Positions 46,786 to 57,145 of a stretch of DNA of 64,000 bases are shown one piece after another (the stretch's first letter is position 1; each line of letters opens with the position of its first letter). A program made the translations under genes and the position numbers. Below the pieces are notes generated by a model. That model saw only the letters and a list, made by a program, of their open reading frames with translations. It was not told the origin of the DNA and ran no database searches. The stretch comes from Edaphochlamys debaryana (lineage: Eukaryota; Chlorophyta; Chlorophyceae; Chlamydomonadales): positions 1 through 64,000 of the forward strand of contig JAEHOE010000171.1 in NCBI GenBank assembly GCA_016858145.1, read 5' to 3'.

Positions 46786-47203
46786 GGTTGCTTTGCTGAC
46801 GAGGCATGCTGTGCCGGTGCGGGCCGGCTGGCGTAAGGAGGGTTGGGTCAGGGGGCAGGGGCATGGGAGAGGGGACTGGCTCTTCAGGGCTCTTCCTCCC
46901 GCTAAGGCGCCCCGGCAACTCCCCCTACCTGTCCTCCGCAGAAGGCACGAGCCAACAAGCCATGTGGTGTCGGAGAGTGTTGGACGAAGAAGGGGGAGGA
47001 TAGGGAGCCCAGCATCCCACACTTGCATGGGGTTTTGGCTTTTCCCGCGCAAAAGGGAGCGATCGCGGGCCTCCTGAAACCCGGCTTTCACGCTCATTCC
47101 CGCGCTTCCGCGTTTCCTGCACGCGCTCCCCGCTGCGCAGCACCGCTTGCACTTCTACCTCTATCTCGCGCGCTGGTGCCTCAGCTCCCGCTCGCGCTCA
47201 GGC

Positions 47204-49112
47204 ATGGCGCAGCCCGCGGTCCACCCACGCTTGGCCGAGGCGCTGTCTAGTCTGTTTGGCAGCGCGAAGGGGTCGAACTGCGACGTCCAGTTCTGCCTCC
47301 AGGGAGCGGATGCTGCGGCTGGGGGCGCGGAGCTGGGTCCGCCTGTGCCTGCGCACACCTTCGCGCTGGGACACACGAGCGAGCGCTTCCAGGCCCAGGT
47401 GAGACGCGTTACGGAGTCTGCTGGCGGGGCGCTGGTTCAGGCAGCTGAGGAAGCAAGCTGCGCCGCGCATCCGTGACTGTCTGTGTCCCCACTCCGACCC
47501 CCTCCCGCCAGTTCGAGCGCTGGCAGGATGCCCCGCCGGCCGAGACGAGGGGCCAAGAGGGCCTCCTGCAGGCGGGCGGCAAGCGGCTCCTGCTCCGCGT
47601 GCCGCTGGGGAGCGAGGTGGAGCTGCCGGCCGCCCTCCTCGCGCTCCGCTTCGCATACACGGGGCAGGTGGGAAGGGGGAGCGAGGGAGAAGTAAGGGGG
47701 ATTGCAGAAGAACCCAGGACCTGCCTGTGTCTGCGGGCATCTCTCTCCACATTCAGCCGACAGGGCTCCAACTAGCACGCAGAGCAAGCAGCGAGGGGGC
47801 CCAGGTGTTCTGAGGGCTTGCTGCCCAACTTCATCAACCCCTTCCGTCCACCTCCCGTGCGTCCATTGCAGGTCCACGCCTCCAGCATCCGCGAGGCCCT
47901 GGGGATGCTGCGGGTGGGGGACTACCTGGGCATCGAGGGCTGCGCCGCCGCCTGCTGCCAGTGGCTGGCGGACAGGCTGGCGGCGACGGCGGCCAAGGCG
48001 GGCTCCTCGGAAACTGCCGAGCCAGCGGTGCTCCAGCTTTACGCCTGCCAGGACCTGTGGCCCTCCGATGACCCCAGCTTTGTGGCAGTGCTCTCCTTCG
48101 CCAAGGTCCAGCTGGTGCGGCGCTTCGGCTCCACCATCCACGCCCTCAACGAGGCCGTCCTCTTAAATCAGGTGGCGGCCCTGCCGGCGGCGGGTATGGA
48201 GGCGCTGTTAGAGTCGGACGACCTGGGGACGGGCAGCGAGGACAGCGTGCTCTTGCTGCTGGCGAAGTGGATGAAGGTCAACTGGGCCCGCACGGACGCC
48301 GCCACCCGCCAGCGGCTGTGCGGTCTGGTGCGGCTGACGCAGCTGAGCCCCCAGGTGGTGAGCTGCATGCTGCTTGGCCTGGCGTTTGACTTCGCGGTCG
48401 TGGGGCCGGAGCAGCAGGCGGGGTGCACCCCACGTGGTTCCCGCTGGCAGCGTCAGATGCCCAGCTCATCAACTGCTACCAGACGGCTATCGAGGCGTGG
48501 CGGAAGGAGACCCGGGAGGCGCAGGCCGCTGCGGGCGCCCCCGGCTGGCACAGCAACAGCCCCCGTAAGCAGTGCATTCCGGAGGAGGGGATACCTCTCC
48601 CCTTTAGCATCAGCAAGGAGGCCCTGAGGGCCGAGCTGGAGGGGCTGCGGCGGGGGCAACATGCGCAAGCCAACGCCAGCTTCAGTGACGGCCACCTAGT
48701 GGCTTACGCCCAAGGCCTCGCGTGGTCGGTGTTCGTTCAGTACCATCACGGCGAGGAGGCCGCTGGCCTCTACCTGAGGCCGCAGATCTCCCATAACTAC
48801 GCCGTACCGGGCTCGGGTCTGGCCGCCGGCTCCGTGCCCCGGTGCGCCTTCTTCGTTGACGCCGACCTGACCGTGAACCGCCGGCAGGAGGCCGGCGGGC
48901 TCAGCGCCGTCAGCATCATGTCCTACAGCCGCAAGGCACACATGAAACTCGGCGAGGGCCTGGGTGTGCGAGCCGCTTTTCCGCTGTCGCCCCAGCTGCC
49001 GGCGGCACCCGGGGCGGCGGCCGCCCGAGACGTCCTGCTGGCGCGGTGGGCGGAGTACGCGCACGAGGGCAGCGCGGTCACCGGCACCCTGACCCTGCTG
49101 CCGCCCAAGTGA
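47204..49112 (+). CDS. BTB-BACK domain protein with a frameshift
   Basis: BTB-BACK proteins often act as substrate adaptors for CUL3 ubiquitin ligases. Exon 1 (47204-47398) and exon 2 (47512-47667) form the BTB fold (NCDVQFCLQG, VPAHTFALGHTSERFQAQ, VELPAALLALRFAYTGQ). Exon 3 from 47872 continues it (VHASSIREALGMLRVGDYLG) and adds the BACK helices (LLLLAKWMKVNW, QRLCGLVRLTQLSPQVV). Near 48400-48440 the frame must shift by one base: downstream, the good frame reads HPTWFPLAASDAQLINCYQT and runs to LTLLPPK and a stop at 49112, while the upstream frame enters Arg/Ser-rich nonsense. No plausible intron fits. The cause is either a 1-base error in the sequence or a real inactivation. The C-terminal ~180 residues look beta-rich and are not identified. 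Confidence 0.75.
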
Positions 49113-51778
49113 GCGGCGGAGGCTGTGGAGGCGCATCTCTGTCGGGGCTTAAGCGGATCTCTCACGGGGCATAGCCAACAAGGGTTGCCAGAACTAGGAT
49201 GCTCCCTGGCTCCTCTGCGCACGAACATGTGGGGCATGTGATCAGGCTGCTTGGTGGTGGTACGACCTGGTGTTGAGTGTTGGCTTCACGCTTTGGGGCT
49301 GGTCTTCGTGGTCTACGCTGGGGTTAGCGTCTGCTAAGTCCCGATCATACATAGAGCGAGCGCATGGAGACCCCGGACTCTGGAGCTGCACACGTAGCAC
49401 TTGTCGGATGCATGGCAAGGCAGGAGTGAGTATCCGATTGAACTGGCGGGCGGCTGCAGGTGGGCGGCCTAGCTCTTTGGGTCAGGATGACAGCCACCCG
49501 GGTTGGAGGCGGGGCGCGGTTGCGGCGGTTGACCCTCTGGGCACGCCCGTGGGTGACCCGCTGGCCATCCATTATTAAGCTGGTCATGTGCCTCTTCTCT
49601 CCAGCTCACCCCACTCCATCGCTTTGCTGTCCAGCATGTCGTTTTGCTTGTCTGCACTGGGCATCGTGGGCCGCGTTGCATGTGCAGGTGGACCCAGCCG
49701 CTGAGCTTACTTACATACGGCGGTGCTGAACGCAGCGGGACACATGTGCACGGGGACTTGAGGGGGTGAGGGTGGAGGGCGGACAAGAGGAACACAATAC
49801 ATCAGCTTGCTGGGAGTACTGGGAGGGCGGGGTTGCGGGTCTTCTCGTGACGGGGGCTGACCCAGATAGGTGCCGGCTTCCAGCTTCATCCAGCTACTCG
49901 ATCATGCCCCGACATCCCTCCCCGGCCCATGTAGGCTGGAGAGCGCCACCTTTGCGCCGCTCCTGACGGTGCGCAAGTGCATACGGTGAGCATCACGGCC
50001 TGGCGTGATGTGGGTCGGGCTGCGAAGGGGTGGATCACCGCCGCTGGTGAATGCACTGCGCAGTGTGGGTTGGGCTGCAAGGGGTTGGGCTGGGGTGCGT
50101 CAAGAGAGCAAGGGTGAGGGAGTTGAGATCGGGGGCCAAGGCATACCTCACACCCGAATGCAAGCCCCGTGCCTAGACTTCCTGACAGCTCCCATGCTCC
50201 CATCCACCTCCCTGCAGGCCTGTCAGGGAATAAGCAGCGCGCTCTCGCGCTCTCCGCCTGCTGGCGCCTGTGTCCCGGCCTGGAGGCTCCGTGGCTGGTG
50301 CTGCAGCCCCTTGGGACCATTGGGATCGAGGCACTACTTCTGTGTGGGGGAGGGGGGGTGGAATGTGGTTGTCGGGGTAACGGCAGCACAGCGGGCTGAG
50401 TTTCGGCGCAGGGCGCAGGAGGTGCGGGTGGTGAGCGGGGTGGTGGTGACGCCCTACCTCAACGCGCTCGGCAGGGCGCTGAGGAAGGAGCGGAAGCCTA
50501 TCTTCGATGAGCTGCAAGCCAAGGGCCTGGCGCCTCGCTGGTTTAAAGGGGCGGATATCCTGTTTCGTGAGGGGGGGGGGCTGGATGCGGCAGGGGTACC
50601 CTTAGGGGATGGGCGGTTCTATGGCCCAGTTACGGGCGGGGTCAAGCCCCAGGCGGTTGATGGTCGCGCTTTGCGCAGTTCTAGGTCTTGCAGGAGGCAA
50701 GGCCCGTGGAGTAGGCCGAACGGCCGCAGCGTCCAGCGCTGTGATTCTTTTGAGGATCCTTCATTGTAAACCCGAGGACTGTGTGGGCCGGTATGGGCTA
50801 CCGCGACGGGGTAGGGAAGACGGGCCTGGAGGTGACGGCGTGGGGTCAGGGGGTGGATTGGTGCTTGGCCGTGTATTCCGGTATGAGCTCTGGCTTGTGG
50901 TCGGGCAAGGTGCACGCCGCAGTCATCCGCCTGTGCCAGCGACGACGATCAGGCCTCCGTGCCACGTGCCAGTGCTGCTCCTGTTCACCCGCAGGGCCAC
51001 CAAGCGCCGAGTTAGGTGCGGCCCCGCCTTCCCGACCTTCTTGCTGCCCTACCTGTGTAATCTGGGTCCCATAGGCAAGCCAGAGATGGTGAGAGGAATA
51101 GGGCAAAGGGCACCGAATGGGGCTTTCCTGTTAGCTTGGCCTGCCAACACTTGAGCCCTCAGGGCTCCCGCCCTCCACCAGGCCTTCCTTCTGCGCCGCG
51201 CCGCCGCTGTGGACGTGCCCAGGGCGCAACCCCGAGGGCCTCCCAGGCTCCCACGGCCACACCGCCTCTGCGTAACGCTGTCCGCGAGGCCCTTGTGGCC
51301 GAGCGGCGGGTGAGGACGAAGGGGTTGTGGGTTCAGTTGGGTCAGGGTTCGGGAGGATACGGGACGTTCTTCGCCGTGTGCCCCCCGCGGTCCTGGCCCA
51401 TGCCGTCGTCCGACTTGGGCGCTTCACACTGATCGTTGCAGCGAGTCCCTAATCGCAGCTTGGCCTAACTTTATATTCCTTGCCGTACAGGCGTGCGTGT
51501 ACGATGCGAGCTGCGCCTTGTACGGTAAGCCGCGGCACCAGGTGCCGCCTGCAGGAGGGCTCGCCTGCCGTCGTGGACCGCCAGCCGGGTGGACCTGACC
51601 TGGTGCAGGTGCGGGTGCGTGTACCGGGGGCTTTGCTTGCGTCATGTAAGCTGAGGTAACCCCCGCAATCTTATGGGCAGACACATAAGGGGAAAAGTGT
51701 GAGTCGCGTCAGGCTTCTGAGGCCCCACCTCCCGAGGCGACTGCGGTGCCCTGCCTGCCGTGTCCTCTCAACAAGCCG
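49113..51778. other. Gene-poor stretch between the BTB gene and R2
   Basis: The left part is the 3' flank of the BTB gene. The middle holds the unrecognised protein-like frame at 50386-50661. The right part (51000-51680) has several short frames but no family signature. TGTAA occurs at 51056 but is nearly 2 kb past the BTB stop, too far to assign. Confidence 0.4.
50386..50661 (+). pseudogene. Unrecognised protein-like fragment
   Basis: The plus frame reads RAEFRRRAQEVRVVSGVVV, then YLNALGRALRKERKPIFDEL, then APRWFKGADILF and a Gly-rich end. The residue mix (charged helices, aromatic residues, no low complexity) looks like real protein, unlike nearby frames. Neither end shows a clear start, stop or splice site. 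It could be an exon or a transposon remnant. I do not know the family. Confidence 0.3.
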
Positions 51779-53075
51779 CCGGGCATCTGTGTTCCCCTAC
51801 ACCCCTCCTCATGCTGCCCGTTGCCCCTCGTGTCCTCAGGGCGGCACTCAGGCTGCCGTGGGCCCCGGGGAGCTGGTGGCGTGGTGCCGCCCAGGGCCGG
51901 GGCGGGGCCGGGGCGGGGCCGGGCCCGGCGGGGTGGGGGCGGGGCGCTGAGCTGCTCGCTCGGGGCTTACGGGATTGCCTGCATGAAGGCACAGTGCCGT
52001 ACAGGCGCTTGTGCCGTGAGGAGGGCGACGGGTTGGAAGAGAAAGAAGCGGCGCGAGGAGAGGTTACGGAGCGGACCGCTGAGGTGCTGAGGCGGCATGT
52101 CACCATGTGTGGAGGAGAGGGGGCCCGCTGCTGTGAGCTGTACCGTGCCGCACATGGCACGTGCGGGGGAAGGGAAGAGGTCGTGGGTGGGCGCACTCAG
52201 TGCGGGGTCAGTAGGTGTGTTTGGGTGTGGGTGGCCACATGCCCAGCGGGTCGCACCCGACGGCTGGCGAGGAGCTGTGGCCTAGGATGGTGAGGAGTCG
52301 TTGCAAAAGGCGCACCGCCATGCATCCTGCGGGCAGCCTGCGGGTGTGTCGGGGGCCTGCCACTTATAGGGGCCGAGGTTCGCCTTGACCTAACGCTCAG
52401 CACACAGAGCTCTGTCACAGTCGCAGGCTGTAATACTCCATTGAGTGTCAGGCGGCAGTCCCGAGGGTTCGGTCCAAGTCGCGCCGATGGTGGGCCGTGG
52501 GCATTGTGTGTTTCGCGACACGCGGTGGGCGACCTTGCAGGACCGCGGGTCGCTGTAGGGCTGACATAAAACTTACTTGCAGGCATCGCGGAATGCGGGC
52601 GCGGCACTAGGGAGAAAGGGGCCAGCGCAGCAGTTTCTGCTCATGGAACCGGCAACGCCCAGCTGCTGTGAACTCAACGCCTTTGCGTGCACAGGTAGAG
52701 CTTAACCCAGGCGTCAAATAGTGTGTGTACACATCAGTCCTTCGCCTCAACAGGCGCAGCTGTCTCCAGCTGCAACGCCAGCCGCGGCTGTTTGCACGCC
52801 GCTCTGCACCAGTCAAAGGGTACCATGATTACTACATCCAACATGTGATGTACACTAAGGAGGTCGCGGGGCAGCTGCTTGGAACTAGCCAAATACTTGC
52901 AAGCCTCCCTCGCCCAGGGGCTCTTGAAGAGAAGTAAGCCAGCCAGGCTACCGTGGACACGATAACCTTTGATGAGAGGCACGCGGCTATTGCCGACGGA
53001 AGCGTGAGGCGGCCCACCACATGCGCCATACTTGGCCAGCGGGAGAACAGCGCCAAGCTCGGCAGCACAAGTCAG
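51779..53075. repeat. Direct repeat R2 (~1.3 kb)
   Basis: This is the same-orientation partner of R1. It contains a longer open frame than R1 (GLRDCLHEGTVPYRRLCREE followed by EVTERTAEVLRRHVTMCGGE), ending near 52290, which might be a decayed coding exon. The spacing between R1 and R2 (about 6.3 kb) differs from that between paralogues A and B (about 12.4 kb), so the two duplications are separate events. Confidence 0.8.
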
Positions 53076-53858
53076 ACGACTGGGAGCAACGCTGTCGAGG
53101 CACGGTGCGCAGATGGAGCCGATCGGTGATGTATGGTGCCAGCCCGCGGGCCTCATCAGCACCTTCCGGGCTGCCTCTCGAAGGCACCCGGCGGCGACCG
53201 CCCGAGCCTCTAGGTCGGCTCAGGGATCTGGAGCACAGTATTAACTGACTATCGACCTCAAGCTCTGCTGGGGCCAGCTTCCGCAGCCATTTAGGACAGG
53301 CAGCAGGCATAGGCCGCTAGGCCGCTACAGACGGCATGGGCCTTACACCTTGTACCAACTGGCCCCTTGCCCAAGCACACTCCAAAGCTCCCGCTAAATA
53401 AGCCTAGCACACCCAAACCCTCCCGCCCGCCGCACGCCACACTGCACATGCCCCAGACATAGCCGCCCTACGAGGCCGCCACCAGGCCCCTACCACCAGG
53501 CCCCTACCACCGTACCAATGCCCGAAATCCGCATGAAACCTGAACACCCGACGCGACCGCTATAGCCCAGGCGCTACCGGACTAGCCGCTGCCTCGCATC
53601 CTCGATTGGCGGCCCCACCCTAGCCCCGAGCCAGGCATAGCACGCCCTGCCATCAGCTGCGGCGTGAGCACTCTGAGCACACCCGCACGCACACACAGCC
53701 TGCCAGACGGCGCACGACCCTCCCATCAACTGAGCACACCCGCACACACACCCTTGCTGCTCGCTTACGGTTTCCTCGTTGCCTCACACCCTTGCTGCCA
53801 GACGGCCGGCCCACCCCCGCCCTCACGCTCGCAACCCTCCAGCCGCCGTGCACGGCCC
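53076..53858. other. 3' flank of paralogue B
   Basis: No gene seen. Short tandem runs are present: CCACCAGGCCCCTA near 53478-53510, and ACACCCGCACGCACACAC-like and CCTTGCTGC elements near 53675-53800. Confidence 0.5.
53343..53347 (-). terminator. Possible TGTAA poly(A) signal of paralogue B
   Basis: TTACA on the plus strand is TGTAA on the minus strand, about 510 bases past the stop of paralogue B. Its use is inferred. Confidence 0.3.
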
Positions 53859-56532
53859 TCACCGACCCCCCGCCCCGCCTCCCACCAGGCCCGGACCTCC
53901 CTCCCCAGCAGCGGTCCCCAGCGGCAGCCCCCAGGCCTCCGCCGCCCCCGCCACCAGCCGCCTCAGCTGCCGCAGATGGGCGTCGGGGCGCTGAGGGGGA
54001 GGGGCAGCGGCGGCACCCGGGCCGCCCTCCCCAGCCGCGCCATCCACGGCCGCCGGCACGACCCGCCCGCTCTCACCCGCCGCCGCAGCCCCATCCGCGA
54101 GACCCGCTGCGGGCGCCGCAGCAGTGGCGGCGGGGCCGAGGGCGCGGCAGCGCGGCAGCGCCTCTCCCGCAGCGCCGAGGAAGGCGGTTGCCGCCCGCCG
54201 AAGGGGCCCGGGGTCGTCGCCGCCCGATCGCTCCCGCCCCAGCGCCCGGCCCAGGGCTCCCAGCAGCCCCTCCGCCTGCTCCGGCTCGCCGTACGCCAGC
54301 AGCGGTACCAGGAAGAGCGCCAAGCGGGGGGCGTCCGGGGGGTCTCGCTCCCACATTGCCAGGAGCTCGACAAAGGGGCCCGCCTGCCCCTCGGGGGCCT
54401 CGCAGTGGTGGAGCACGGGGAGGGCCGCCAGGACGGGCAGCAGCCCCGCCGCCAGCGCCGCCGCCACCTCGGCCGGAGCAGCGGGGGGCAGGGCGTCCAG
54501 GTCTGGGGGAGGGGTGGAAGGGAAAAAGAGCCGAGGAACGGTTTAGCATCGTTGGTGCCAATTATAGCATTGCTGGCCGGACGCTACCAGCGGTCGAAGC
54601 ACTTGGTGGGGTAGGTTACATCGGTAGCGCGACAACTGCTGGAGTTTGAGAGCGTATGGGTAATGACATTTTCGAGCCCTGATCCCCAGACTGCCAGACC
54701 CGCCCAGGACCGGACCTACCCAGGCGGCCGCCGGGCCACGCAACCAGCAGGGCGTTCACCACCATCTCAACCAGCAGGTGCCGCGTGTCGCTGTCCACGG
54801 TTGACAATGTGCCGTACAACGCCGGCGACATTGCCAGCCGCCACCACTCCTGCCGCATCGCCGCCAGCCGAGCGGCCAGCCGCGCCGACGCCGCCAGCCG
54901 CGGCGTTAGCTGGTCCCGCCAGCTCGCGAGACCCAGAAGCGCAGTCCGTGGCCCACTCTGCGGGTACAGGAACAGCTCTGCGACAGGCAGCGGCGGCGCG
55001 GGGGAAACGACGGCGCCAGGGGCCAGGCCGGGGAGCCGCACCGTCGCCAGCGTCGCCATGGCGGTGGACACCGCCGCCGCCCCCGGTCCCGTCACCCACA
55101 CCGCCGCTGCTCCCGCCCGAACAATCCGCAGGACCAGCTCCATCGATGCGAGGGGCCCGGGTGGAGACCGAAGCTTGGCGGAAGCCAGGTGGCGGCTGAG
55201 GAGCTGCAGTGCGTCGGCAGATATGAGCCCGCCGGCAGCCACCGGGCTTAGGGCGCGGCCGGCCTTCTGCAGTGCCGCCGTCGGAAGGCCGTAGCAGGGG
55301 CCGCCGTCGACCAGGTGCAGGGTGCTCACGCCGTACACCAGTACGACGGTTTGGAGACAGCGGCCGCTGAGTGCGGTCTTCAGGTGGGCGACGGTGGTGG
55401 GGCTGAGAGAGCTGGTGTCGAGGCGCCGGCGGTTGCCGCCGTACGGCATCGCGTGCCACATGTCAATCACCTCACTGAGGAGCACAGCGGGCATCGAGAG
55501 CCCCCCTCTCCCCTCCTGCGCCTGACCCCGAGCCTCCAGCAGCAGCAGCAGCCTCGCCGCGTGCTCCAGGAGGCCGCTCTCCGCCAGGCCTCGCGCGTAC
55601 TCCTCAGCGCACTTCGCCCGCAGCGACAGTACCTCCGCTGGAAGGGCGTGCGGCGTCTCACGCAGGGACAGCGCCGGTAGGGTAGCGACAGTGAGCGGGC
55701 CCAGGAGGGTAAGCATGGACTGCAGGAGAGACCGCCCCCCGCCGCCGCCGCTGTTGCTGCCAGCGGCGGTGGCCGCCGCCGCCGCCAGCCGGCGGCTGAG
55801 GGCCGGCAGAGTCTGGGCGCGCAGCAGGGCGAGGACGAGGCGTAGCACGGGCAGAGGGGGTCTGGAGGGGAATCCCAGCAGACACCGTTGGAGGAGGAAG
55901 CTGACGGACAGGAAGGCATCAGCCCCCCATCCCTCCAGTCCGGACGCGTTGGCGGTCATGCCGCCGCCGCCTGGGCCGCCCCCGCTCGCTGCCCCTTCCG
56001 CCGCCGCCGCCGCCTGGGCCACCCCCGCTGCCCCTTCCGCCGCGCTACTGCCGCCGCCGCCCCCCGCGCCCTCCCCGCCCGCCCGCAGCGCCGCGGAGGA
56101 CAGGCTGACGAGGGCGGCCGTCTCCGCAGGGTGCGCCGACAGCAGCTCCGCCAGAGCAGGTGCCTGCTGCGGTGGTGGCTCCTCGTAAGGCAGCGCCTTG
56201 AGTTGGCTGGCCAACACGCTGAGGCTCTCCTTGGCATCTCGCACATCCTTCAACCCCCGGTTGCCCGCCCCCCCGCCCCGGCCCCGGCCTCCTCGGCCCT
56301 GACCTCCGCCGGGCCGCTGGTTCGGCGGTGCCGGCAGCAGGGCCCCCGCTGCCGCCGGCAGGGCCCGGTAGGCCGACAGCACCGACGCGGGCAGGAAGGA
56401 CAGCTGTGAGGCGGCGGCACTCGAGCGCCCCGAGGTGCTGGGGCCCGCGCCATCAGAGCCCGCGCCCGCGGCAGAGCCCGCGCGGCCCGCTCCCTGCCCC
56501 CCCGCGTTGCCGCGTCGGCCCTGGGGCGGCAT
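53859..56532 (-). CDS. Unrecognised family protein, paralogue B
   Basis: Two exons (54720-56532 and 53859-54502) join in frame to 818 aa, starting MPPQGRRGNAGG. It matches paralogue A along its length: SQLSFLPASVLSAYRALPAA, LPVLRLVLALLRAQTLPALS, CAEEYARGLAESGLLEHAAR and RQEWWRLAMS, with the same intron and the same 644-base exon 2. It differs mainly in low-complexity inserts: Ala/Gly-rich at about 55960-56090 here against Gly/Ser in A. Both copies keep open frames, which argues that both are still genes. It is followed 614 bases upstream by the NOM1 stop on the same strand. The function is unknown. Confidence 0.75.
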
Positions 56533-56832
56533 TGCCGTTCAGCAGCGATGCCTCGAGCTTGCCTAGCAGCAGCGCCTGCGGGAGGAGGAAGGGGAGTCTG
56601 TGGCGGGAAGTGCAGGTTTGCTACAGCCTCCTCGAGAGCGCAATGCGGCCCCGCGCGCCCTCACCTCACCTTGCTTCAGCCGTGGTCAGGGCGCTGGCAT
56701 ACCGCACAAGCGCACGGCGTAGGACAGCGGGCGGCGGAAGGAAGCCGGCTGCGGGGGTGTTACTTGCGCGGGAAGGGCGCCTGAGCGCGAGTTTGCTTGC
56801 CGTCGCCGGGGGCGTTTGCAAGGCAGGGATCG

Positions 56833-56837
56833 TTACA
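56833..56837 (-). terminator. Possible TGTAA poly(A) signal of NOM1
   Basis: TTACA on the plus strand is TGTAA on the minus strand, 310 bases past the NOM1 stop and before the start of paralogue B. Confidence 0.4.
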
Positions 56838-57145
56838 TAAGCTGCGTGCTTGGGTGGGCGGGGCTAGCTCGTTGCCTGGCTTGAGTTTGAATTGGGCTCC
56901 TGGATGAGCCGCCACAGTGCCGCTCCACCGCCCCGCCTGCCAAATACACCTCGCACCCACACCCTCACCCACACCCGAGCCCCCGCGCGCCACCCTGCAC
57001 AAGTCCCAGAGCCGCAGCCTTTCAGGCGTCATCTACCACCACACCTCCCCCCCCCATCACCACCTCCCGCCCCCCCCCCTGCCGCCCACCTCCACACCCG
57101 CCCTCTGCCGCCACCTTCCCCCACCTCCTGCCACCTACTCCGCAT

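Noticed and set aside
45439..53075. R1 and R2 as LTRs of one retrotransposon
   Set aside because: The 5-kb interior holds an intron-bearing BTB gene and no gag, protease, RT or integrase motif, and no primer-binding site was seen.
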